A DNA stretch of 64,000 nucleotides from Scedosporium boydii. Taxonomy: Eukaryota > Ascomycota > Sordariomycetes > Microascales > Microascaceae. Shown one piece after another: positions 12,588 through 21,446 of this stretch. Where the stretch lies: NCBI GenBank assembly GCA_002221725.1, contig NJFT01000202.1, positions 1 to 64,000 on the forward strand, in the 5' to 3' direction. The translations under genes were made by a program, and so were the position numbers. A model generated the notes under the pieces. That model worked only from the letters and a program-made list of their open reading frames with translations, was not told the origin of the DNA and did no database searches. The number at the start of each line of letters is the position of its first letter. The stretch's first letter is position 1.

Positions 12588-13714
12588 ATGTCTTCTCCGA
12601 CCACTGAGATGGACCCACGCGGCGACTTGCTGCTCCGACTCGTGGAAAATGATGCAGAACCTGTAACCTTCCTGACTTCGTCACTCACCCTGGCTCGTGC
12701 CTCGCCTGTCTTTGACCGAATGCTCTTTGGCGAGTTCGCCGAGGCGAAACTCACCGACTCCGAAAGGGAAGACTGGACCGTTGAACTCCCAGATCAGAGG
12801 CCAGAGGCGATGAAGCTCTTCCTTAACATTATACACGGGCATTTTCAGAAGGTACCCCTGCGCATCTCGATCGACGAGCTCTTCAATCTGACTGTGTTGA
12901 CCAACTACTTCGATGCCACGAAGTCCCTTGCGCCGTGGGCCGACAGATGGATGGCTTTTATCGATATCAACGATGTCAAAAGTCATGAAGGGGGATTGAT
13001 GGCAAAATTCCTTTGGATAGCGTGGGAGTTTGGCGGGACGGATGATTTTACCATTGTGTCCCGTCGGATGTTGATGGAACTGGGGAGCACTGCGCTAGAA
13101 GAGTCGTTTCACGCTTTGAGCCAGCCTACGCCACCGGATATCGTGGGTAAGTGATCAGATCCCCCGGAATTCTGAGGGCAGGGACGGCTCAAACTAACTC
13201 ATCGCCAGAGAGGATCCAAGCTATCCGAATTCAATCTTTCCAGGCGCTCCTGAATATTTTCCGCGAGATGGCCGATAACCTGATCGTCGTCGATGAGCGC
13301 GTTCGATGGTGCCGACACCATACCTGGATGGGCCACCACAGATGCGAATCCATGATTCTCGGCTCCATGACATTTTGTCTTACGCGAGCTGGTCTGTGGC
13401 CGCTTCCTGAGCCGCAAGACATAGATTATAGCCTGTTGGAATTGTACGAAAAGTTGACGACCCTCGTCATCCACGACATTGGAAAGGCGGACACGAGTAA
13501 TCCTGAGGCCAACCACAAAGAATGCAACCCGAGACCTTACCTTTTGGAACAGGTCCAGAAGGTGATGCGCGAGATGCCCAGTCCGGTTTCTGCATTCCAC
13601 ATTAAGCACATGGAGACGCAGGCGAGGAGGCTTTTTTCGATTGACAATTTAGACCCTCCTCCCCCCGAACCGCAGCAAGAGCCGCTTATTGGTGAAGACA
13701 AGACCGTCACTTAA
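12588..13714 (+). CDS. BTB/POZ-domain protein
   Basis: Two exons (12588-13146, 13209-13714) give about 354 residues. The N-terminal third shows the BTB pattern: DLLLRLVENDAEPVTFLTSSLTLARASPVFDRMLFGEF, then LPDQRPEAMKLFLNIIHGHF. In fungi such proteins are mostly uncharacterised and may be adaptors for ubiquitin ligases or regulators. The C-terminal half contains a Cys/His-containing segment (CRHHTWMGHHRC) that resembles a metal-binding knuckle, which is my inference. The tail is proline-rich. The start at 12588 was chosen because it opens the frame just upstream of the BTB fold. It lies next to the NLR pair. Confidence 0.83.
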
Positions 13715-14152
13715 ATAGGGCACAAGTGTTTTAAGTCGAAAGTAGATGTGGTGCATCATGTGGGATAAAAAAAGGGTTGGGAAGGGGGCAATCAAATAGA
13801 GGAGCTAGGGTCTATAGAGTATATATACATAAGCGTTTTTGTCAAGATCTTGTTAAAAGTAGTACCGGTGCCGTGCATAGTCTTCGTGTCAGTCGTGAGC
13901 ATTTTCTACTTGGCTACGCAAGCTCCTCCCTTACTCCCGTCTATATTCTGCATTACTCATAAGGACTCCATCACTAACCTCGGAGCTACCAAAACAGCGA
14001 AGCAAATTACCGCCACTGTAAAGCAGCGAGCAAGAACTGAAATCTGATTGTCGAATAATAGAGCAAGAAATGAACTTGCGCCATATAATATAAGATGAAC
14101 ACTGGTGGTCGAAAGTTTCCTATAGCAATCTCAGCAGGAGGAGGGTCTATTA
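13715..14152. other. Intergenic
   Basis: 3' flank of the BTB gene and of the oppositely oriented transporter remnant. AT-rich; nothing else is recognised. Confidence 0.5.
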
Positions 14153-14965
14153 TTATTCTGTATCAATTAAGAGCTGATTGATCTTGGATTTGGTAAAAGT
14201 GCCGGGAGCCGACTTCATGTTCAAAGAATATATCCAGGTGCTTCCGGGGTGGTTCGTCTCCGGTAGAAAGAAGAAGACCCATGCTGCAAGAAGTGAATTG
14301 CATGCTTCAGAGATGAAGCCGATATATCCCTGGAGGCCCCTCTCGTCCGGGTTGATAAGGTAAGGGAAGATGATCTGCCCGATGATTACGATTATGAATT
14401 GGATTGTGCTGGCGAAGGCGATGGTCCGAGACTGAAGTCGTGCGCTCGACACCTCTCCCATGATGACGGTGGCGAAGGGACAATGGACAAGTCCGTCTAG
14501 GAAGTACCACGCCACGAGGAGGCATTCCTGACCCCAGACAAGGTCCGTCCGCTCCCAATAGCTAGGCACGACTTGCAACACACCGACTAAGACGAGATTG
14601 ACGGCGGACACCACTTGACTTAGGAAAAATATCCGCTGGCTGTTGAACTTAGCCAGAAGCGCCAGGCTAAAGAAGGAGCCAACTAGTCCGGAGCCAAAAG
14701 TAGCAATGGACATGTAAACGCCGATTCTACATCAACGCCACCCACTGGAAGCCCAGATCAGCTTACGTGAAAACAATTAGAGCTTGGGTTCGATAATACG
14801 TACGTTGCATAAAATAAGGTCCATTCCCGGCTAGAATGGATCCGGTAATCATAAAGGAAGCGTAGGTTACGGTGGCGGCGATGGTCCGTCGAAGTTGGTG
14901 CCACGGAAAATTTCAATACACGACGTAGACACAGCTAGCTCGCGTTCGTGACTATCAGTTCTCTC
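14153..14965 (-). pseudogene. MFS sugar-transporter C-terminal remnant
   Basis: The minus strand encodes the second half of an MFS sugar porter. ERTDSHERELAVSTS and EIFRGTNLRRTIAA are the usual central-loop to TM7 entry. A stretch AGNGPYFMQ follows, an intron (about 14720-14765), then hydrophobic helices FGSGLVGSFFSLALLAKF, FFLSQVVSAVNLVLVGVL and FIIVIIGQIIFPYLINPD, and FFLPETNHP, the C-terminal ETKG-like motif. The first six helices are missing; upstream sequence is an unrelated amidase fragment. FRGTN is followed by a shifted frame, so at least one frameshift is likely. It cannot encode a complete transporter. Confidence 0.75.
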
Positions 14966-15316
14966 AATGAGATTCAAGGCAGGAAGAATATCGAAGCCTG
15001 AAACAGCAAGGCGACGAAGCATGTTCGCAATATCTTTGAAAGAGAGACGATGAGAAGATGCCTTAACACCGTACACACCACAGAACGCGGCGGGAATACA
15101 TATTGGACCCGTCTGCTGGGAATTAGAATATAAGCTGACAGACGCGCTACCGAATTTGAAAAACATACCAATATCACTGGCGATCCCCAGTACACTACCG
15201 CCAGGAGCCTGGATCGCAGCCTCCCCTTGAAAAGTTAGGAATTGTTCAAAAATAGCTCCTTGAGCCTTCAGCCCCCTTATGAGTTCACTACCAACATTTG
15301 CCACTTGTGAGATCAA
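14966..15316 (-). pseudogene. Amidase-signature enzyme fragment
   Basis: The translation resembles fungal acetamidase-type amidases: GLKAQGAIF, then AAIQAPGGSVLGIASDIG, then ICIPAAFCGVYGVKASSHRLSFKDIAN. These match the strand preceding the active site and the GTDIGGSIRIPAAFCGVYG block with its cis-Ser/nucleophile region. Between DIG and ICIPAAF there are about 60 bases with intron-like ends that do not splice in frame. The glycine-serine-rich GGSSGGE segment is reduced to FQGEAA. The fragment ends near 15025 and passes into sugar-transporter sequence from 14965, so the locus is a chimera of two broken genes. Confidence 0.7.
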
Positions 15317-16230
15317 TCCAACGTACCCTATGGTTGTGCAATATCCCTTGATGTGGAGTTATCCTTGGCTGTAATGAAAACGCTGGAGAGGACCACAAAG
15401 TGTTTTGTGTTGGCGGAAGTGTAAATCTTGTTCTTCTGCTAGTTTAATCGCTTCTTCGAAATAAATGCCCAAGAAGCAATTGTTCTTTCCTCAAGTTAGT
15501 GGCAGTTAGTGGCTCCAACACACCGTATCTGATTGCTTATGATATTGTGAGTTGCTTACTGAGACTTAGTTTTTGTGGGGACCTGGATGTGGACCTAATG
15601 ACTCCTAGACTCGTGCTGATGGCAAACCCAGTTTAAAGGGGCTGTACGCTTACATAAAGTAGGTAGCGAAGAAAATGAAGTAGCTAATATTGGGTCCGGC
15701 GCACTTTTTAGAAAGGTTTCCTCTGAACAATAGCCAAGCTGGATATATTTCACAGGCTTGCAAGGCACATCGATTGTACGTTATTGATTTCTGCATAAGA
15801 TACCGTACGATGGAGTATCTCGCTTTAGCTTATTAAACTTATGAAAACAACCCGCAGAGTTATTCTGTATTCTGTACTGGGTGTAAAAGACTGAAGGGTG
15901 GGGGCCGGATCCCGATGCTGCGAATCTTTAAGATCGGTTTCTGCCGTTCTTCTCTAGCATCGTAAGTGGACAAAGGACACAATGTAAGGGCTAAAGAAGA
16001 AGAACATCTCAACTCATGGCAGCAAATCATCAGCATTTAAAAGATCGAATAAATACAAAAGCCAGTTTCCTCCCCAGGACGAGACATGTTTATTGCGTCC
16101 AATGACCGTGCCCAGTCCAGTGGGCACATGCGGTCAAGTAAACGCACAGGCTGTTAACGAAAGTTAAGAAGGTATGATATTCGTCAAAATGCCCCCGGTG
16201 GGACACATGTGTACTGCAATAATAGCTCGC
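15317..16230. other. Intergenic
   Basis: No gene is recognised. AT-rich, with many stops in all frames. It includes the 3' flank of the chitinase gene. Confidence 0.5.
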
Positions 16231-17253
16231 TTAACAAGCAGATCCAGTTGTCAAGATACGCTTCGCCTGCTGGGCATAGGTGCAGCCGTTGTTCACATTC
16301 GCGTCGGAGAAGCCAGCCGCCCACGTCATCAAGCCGCCGAAAGCGCTGTCGGACTTGTGCTGGCTAACGAGCGACGCGAGCTTGTTGGGCTCAAGGTAGT
16401 ACTTGGCACCACTCTCGGTGCCGGTGGCGCCGAGTGGTGATGCGGGCACGCCGATGAAAATCTTGGCGTCCGCGGACGGGGTGTTGGCGATGTTGGTCTT
16501 CCAATCATTGAAGTTGATGTTGCCGTCAACGGAGCAGCCGGGGTTGTTGTAGAACTGAACCCATAGGTAGTCGAACTGGGCCTTAGTGACGATGGCGTTC
16601 ATGTTGGGCTCCGGGATGGGGCACTGGGGCGCGCCGGTGATGTAGTAGGTGTTGGCCGGGTCCGAGGCGAAGTTGGAGCGTAGCTTGGTAATCATGTACT
16701 CGTAGTTCTCGTTGCCGCTGTTGCTCTCGATGTCAAAGTCCCAGCCATCGACAAAGACGTCGTTGAATGGTCGAGGCACGCTAGAGTTGCCCTTAGCGTT
16801 ACCGTACGCATCCCAAAGGTTCTGGCCGATGGTCTCCGCCTGCTGCTGGGATTGCAGCGAGTAAGAGCCAGTGGCACCACCCAGAGACAGGATCACTTTG
16901 ATGCCCTTCGCCCTGCATGTCTTGATAGCCGAAGCCAGCTCGTCGCAGTTCTGGCCCTCTCCGCTGGTGGATATGGAGCATGACTGCCCAATCGATCCCG
17001 AGGGAATATTAACGCCATTGCCGTATTGGTACAGGAAGGCCAGCACAATGATGTCAATGCCAGCATCAGAGCTGCAGTATGCGGCCAGATCGTTGTTCTC
17101 ATTAACGCTGCCACCATTCTGCCCCCAGTAGACAACGTTCTGAGTAACGTTCTGAGTAATACCCGAGGCTTGTCGTGGCAAAGTGTTATAGGGGGCGGCC
17201 ATGGCAGCAGAGGCAATGAGGCCAAGACCGGCGAGGGTGGTCGCGACGTGCAT
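16231..17253 (-). CDS. Secreted GH18 endochitinase (class III type)
   Basis: A single exon encodes 340 residues. The start at 17253 gives a signal peptide (MHVATTLAGLGLIASAAMAA). Longer upstream extension is rejected because it lacks coding character. The TIM-barrel GH18 family cleaves beta-1,4 bonds in chitin. Visible motifs are VVYWGQNGG near residue 41, KVILSLGGATGSY near 119, and the catalytic DxxDxDxE as DGWDFDIE at about 169-176 with E176 as proton donor. Conserved YYITGAPQCP and FDYLWVQFYNNPGC follow, as in plant-type/class III fungal chitinases. There is no chitin-binding module or GPI tail, so it is probably released into the medium or wall for remodelling or nutrition. Confidence 0.93.
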   Translation of the reverse strand: MHVATTLAGLGLIASAAMAAPYNTLPRQASGITQNVTQNVVYWGQNGGSVNENNDLAAYCSSDAGIDIIVLAFLYQYGNGVNIPSGSIGQSCSISTSGEGQNCDELASAIKTCRAKGIKVILSLGGATGSYSLQSQQQAETIGQNLWDAYGNAKGNSSVPRPFNDVFVDGWDFDIESNSGNENYEYMITKLRSNFASDPANTYYITGAPQCPIPEPNMNAIVTKAQFDYLWVQFYNNPGCSVDGNINFNDWKTNIANTPSADAKIFIGVPASPLGATGTESGAKYYLEPNKLASLVSQHKSDSAFGGLMTWAAGFSDANVNNGCTYAQQAKRILTTGSAC

Positions 17254-20084
17254 TTTCGAAGATACAGATAAGAACGGTTGCATGTATGTGTAGTGAATGG
17301 TATAGCCGAAGCAGGAAGGAATGGACAGATCCGTCACGGACCCAGGATAAGGAGGGAATGCAAAGAGACCTTTGGAGCTTAGTAGAGGATATAGCTTGGG
17401 GAAATTAGAAGAGCAGCGCCAGGAGGGCATCTTCAGATATTTATGTTTCCATTGCGCATGATAGGTCACTGTTCTTCTGGCCAGGAAAGCCGATGGAGAT
17501 CCGTGACGGACCCTTCGAGGAGGAATGACATGGGCGCCTACATACGTGCGATATACAGCGGGTGCCTCGCAGGCGACAGGCCAGAACGGATACATGGAAA
17601 CGGTTGCGTAAGTAGTCCATCGTTCACCTGCGGCTCGATCTAAACTACCCACCGAAGCTAAGTTAGATGGCAATTGTGGGATGATCAGCCCGATATAGAT
17701 GGTGCCACGATGCAGGAGTAGATAGAATTCTTCTTTTTTTTTCCCCCCAAATACTAACGTGTCTGAATTGAACCCAATTCTCCACTTGATGATTTAAAAA
17801 TCGGTCAGGGGTATTGGCTTATTGGCGTATCTATGAGGCAGAAGTGGATTCAGCTACGATTTCCATCAGTCTTTAACACTCAGTCCCCTAGCATCTTCTC
17901 TGCTCTCTTAGACGCCGCCATGTGGGGGAAGAGAGGGTGTCGAATAGAAAACTCCTATTTACCTCCTCGTTTTGGCAATGGCCTACTGTGATATAAGTGT
18001 GGTATTGGGCGGCACCTATCCCAATCGGCTCATGTCATGCCAGATCGGGCGATTCAATTCGTCCCATGAAACAGCCGTCTACCAACTACGTCGGCTCCAT
18101 CTCTCCACCAATTACGATTTTTCTTTCCTCTTGAAACATTTACCTATATAGCGCCGTTTCATCGAAGATAAACTACAAAAAGTCATGACACGCCACGTGG
18201 ACTCCAACATCAAACCTGTGGGAAGGTTACATCTGAACAGAACTTACTCACGGGCGGCAGTATTGCAGGTTACGTGTGAGTCGTGTGAGTCCCCTGTTCA
18301 CTGCATTTACTTTCTCCTTTTTCTCGCCACATCGCTCATCATTCCCCTACCAAGGAGTATCGATAGAAAAAAAGTTTGGCCTTGAGAATTCGCGGGAATT
18401 CTGAACAATGAATAGCGACCCGCATCTTGACTCAACGCGGTAATATCTCATCGTCAAACAGGCCAGCAAAAGTGGAGTGCGCTATATCAATGTGACAGGT
18501 AAGCTGAATCAAGTTGCATCCACAATACCGCATCATGCCTCTAAGAACGATTGACTAGCCTGGCACAGACGATGTGGCCGCAGTTGTTACTGGCGGATTG
18601 GCCGGCTGGTCGGCGAAGAGTGTCTGACACTGAGCCTTGGGATCCGGCGCCGTAGATCTTCCTGTAGTGTGTGTGTGTATTTAGTGTCTGGGGACTTGCG
18701 GCCCCAAAGACCCCTACCGAGACAGAGGACGTGCTAGCCTAGGCATGGCTGTCTACAGAGGCTACGTACTTCCGCGATATCAGCCAGTCTTTGCGGATGG
18801 GTACCTGGGAGAGACCTTAATGTCAGGGGCTGTTCTCGATACTCGTAAGAGACGCCAGCTAGGCAACAGCACCGCATCCGACCTTTATAAGGGCTCTTCC
18901 GGTAGCGACTGGTTGTTGGCTGGGTATAGGGTAGCGATATCGTGGTTGGGAAGAATTGGCTGAGCTGAGATTAGATCAGAGGGTAAGATTGGTAGCCCAA
19001 TAAGAAGAGGTTAAATCCGGAGGAGTCTATCCAGGATTAGATACAGCCGCAGTCTGTTAAACCAGGTGTGGATTAAAGGCATCGTCGACCAGACGGATTG
19101 TCGGTTGGTGTGACCATTCTTGTTGATATTGGGTTTGCCTTCTTTGACGCTGTTCAAGGAGTCGCTTTATCACACGTTCCCACTCGTGTTCTTTTTGTTC
19201 TCCGCCAAGAGTATGCGAGGAGCCATAGTTTATCTGTTGTCTTATGTTTCGTGATTTACGTTCTCCTTAGTGATTGAAATATCCTGTTCTCTGACCCCTT
19301 CTGTACATAATTACTGTTTTATTATCTTGACACTCCCAGTTCCTAGTCGACTTCCTTGCCTTTACCGCATACAGAGGCTAAATGATATAGAGACGAGTTT
19401 CATAGGCGCCGGTGATAGGGTAGAGAATTATTGCAAAGTAGAAAAAGATTTAGCCCCCCCCTCCTTCCTAGCAATTCCCACAGCGTTTGGTGTCCTCGCT
19501 AGGGTTGGGACGCAGAGAAGACGCCTCGATTTACGGGCGATTGGTGAACCGACCAATTGTGATGATTCTTCGTATAGTCTTGGTGTGGCCCAGAGCTGAG
19601 GTGTTACCGTGTAAGTACTCCCGGCAGCGGCGGGGCACACCACGCAACGAAAAGAAAGAAAGAAAAAAGGAGAAAAAGAAAAAAAAAGAAAAAAAAAAGG
19701 AGCTAAGAATTTCGATATGCGATCTGAGACTCCTTCTGCGCGAATACTAAACCACGAAGAAATTATTCTTTTTTTGTCGCCCTCGCACCTGAAAAGGGAT
19801 GAAACAGACCAATAAAGGTAAATACGGACTATAGACCGAGATATCCGTTTTGGTGTCTCAGAACACCTCAGAATGCCACTGTAGTTGACCTATTCGCCGA
19901 CACTGGGCCCAATTTGGCGGTCACGCGAAACCCTGGCCTGTATGGGCCAGGGGCTGGAAATGGATCTGTATTCGTAATGGAATTCGCTCAATACAAGCAT
20001 GGCTCCTTCCCCAATTATTCCAATTATTTAACAACTAAAACTATCAAATAAATACAAATGCCAAATCGCTTCACAAAACCAAGC
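17254..20084. other. Long gene-poor stretch
   Basis: About 2.8 kb with no supportable gene. Frames are short and lack motifs or splice patterns. It contains a GT dinucleotide run near 18668-18680 and a purine tract at 19649-19702, described separately. The first few hundred bases must include the chitinase promoter. Confidence 0.5.
19649..19702. repeat. A/G-only low-complexity tract
   Basis: About 54 bases contain only A and G on the plus strand, mostly A runs separated by single G or GG. It is a simple polypurine tract with no coding value. Confidence 0.85.
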
Positions 20085-20600
20085 TTAACCCGTTGCCGAC
20101 CTCTTGATCTTGGGATGGTAATATGCCATGGTGAACAGGGTGAACTTGCCTGTCTTCAGCTGTGTTGGGTCATGGTAAATATGGGAATATTATGATCTTA
20201 TGTATCTGGAAGGAGCGATCATCATTGCATACTTTATTGAAGAATTGGATCGGAAAACCATTTCTACTTATGTCCATCCTTCGTAGGGTATCTGGCAACC
20301 CGGGATCGGTCTTACATTCTTCCTCAATATTCTCTAAGGCAGCATATGGCTCCGTCTCCTCAGCCCGGTTTTCTCGCCCGGACACCCTAACCATCCAGAG
20401 CCCCTCTTGAGCTTTAGCAGAGAAGTGGAAGTATACGTTGAATCTATAAGTGTGCTGTGGGAGATTACCGATCTCTGTCCCTTCCGTGGAGACTCGGGCT
20501 TTGTCCAGGCGTTGTCCGATGGTAGAGTGTTGAGGAGAAAGACATCAAAGTCGAGGTCATCAGATTGGTACCGCAGTTCGAATAATGACGCCTCTCAGGG
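20085..20600 (-). pseudogene. Unrecognised decayed coding sequence
   Basis: I do not recognise the family. Three minus-strand pieces look protein-coding but lie in different frames. The first is YQSDDLDFDVFLLNTLPSDN. The second runs from DKARVSTEGTEIGNLPQHT through YRFNVYFHFSAKAQEGLWMV and EECKTDPGLPDTLRRMDIS to FQIHKIIIFPYL. The last is HDPTQLKTGKFTLF then TMAYYHPKIKRSATG before a stop at 20085-20087. Joining them needs a frameshift near 20500 and a one-base shift near 20175. No intron signals fit these joins. The region abuts the tRNA-Pro gene, so the 5' end may be lost. Confidence 0.5.
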
Positions 20601-20622
20601 GGACGTGCAATAAAAAAAGCGA

Positions 20623-20712
20623 GGGCCGATGGTCTAGTGGTATGATTCTCGCTTAGGGTAACACCCTACGCTTATATGCGAGAGGTCCCGGGTTCAATCC
20701 CCGGTTGGCCCC
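20623..20712 (+). tRNA. tRNA-Pro(AGG) with 18-base intron
   Basis: The acceptor stem gggccga/ttggccc pairs fully with one G-T. The anticodon stem is ctcgc/gcgag with anticodon agg at 20655-20657. The T arm is ccggg-ttcaatc-cccgg. The intron is about 20659-20676, one base 3' of the anticodon. T-rich sequence follows (ctttttg near 20720, then longer T runs near 20755), suitable for Pol III termination. Confidence 0.94.
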
Positions 20713-21087
20713 CAATTCTCCTTTTTGTAAACCAGAACCCTGGTGTCTCATTTCGTTTTTTTTTCTCCAATTTTGTTCTTATTTTATTATTATTACATTT
20801 TCATTTTATTTCATTTGCTTACCTTTTTGTCAAGTAGTTGTATGATTTAACGACTTGGGGATATTGAAAGAGCGTCACTGGGAGTTACCAGTGTTAAGAC
20901 TCCGGTTCCAGGGTGTAGATTATGCGCCTAGCTAGATAAGAAAACCGCATCGAGGACGAGGAGTCATTCTTTGGCGCGAAGATCATCGAGAAATAATGTA
21001 GGATTCTGAGCCACTGACACCGGTTGAAGTGTCGACGGACCTCTTCTAGTCCTATAACATTCGAAAAATCCCCTCCGGGCCTTTAAA
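20713..21087. other. Intergenic
   Basis: Starts with T-rich sequence after the tRNA and continues with no supportable gene. It may include more deeply decayed parts of the Hsp70-like relic that follows, but I cannot align it by eye. Confidence 0.4.
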
Positions 21088-21180
21088 TTTGAAGCGAAAT
21101 TGGCCCGATCCCGAGGGTCGGCGGTATTCAAGATGCGCCACAAGATATTGGCATCACGGAGCGTGGAGATTAAACCCTGA
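21088..21180 (+). pseudogene. Relic of an Hsp70-like gene 3' end
   Basis: The plus strand reads FEAKLARSRGSAVFKMRHK then ILASRSVEIKP and a stop. This lines up position by position with the last residues of the Hsp70-like protein at 500-2834 (AEIEMVPSGASVEFKVYYEG, MMLGSQKVEIHSG, stop). The similarity continues past the stop codon into non-coding DNA (see the repeat at 21189-21260), so this is a duplicated and diverged piece of a paralogous locus, not convergence. No upstream exons are readable. Confidence 0.65.
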
Positions 21181-21188
21181 TCGCGAGT

Positions 21189-21260
21189 GGCTGGCTCGGC
21201 TTTCCTTTGTGCCCAGCCGTACCATCATCACTCTTCACCTTGTATTAGTTTGGAAAGGAA
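21189..21260 (+). repeat. Diverged copy of the Hsp70-like gene's 3' flank
   Basis: The block beginning ggctggctcgg and ttcctttgtg and ending tggaaaggaa matches 2840-2901 downstream of the Hsp70-like stop, with substitutions and small indels. It is in the same relative position behind a related C-terminal coding remnant. Confidence 0.65.
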
Positions 21261-21446
21261 CGTACTTGGCGCGGATGAGAACGAAGACTATGTAGGAGCT
21301 ATTTATTTACCCAGCTTTGTTAAGCAGATATACTCTACCCATGTCGACTATGATAGCAAGTAGACGCCGTGAACTGACAATGAAACCCATCCTCTATCAA
21401 ATCTAATGTACACTATAGTAATTCGTCCATTCTATCATCCGTGTCC

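Noticed and set aside
16231..17673. N-terminal extension of the chitinase to 17673
   Set aside because: The extra 140 codons have no coding character and would bury the clear signal peptide starting at 17253.
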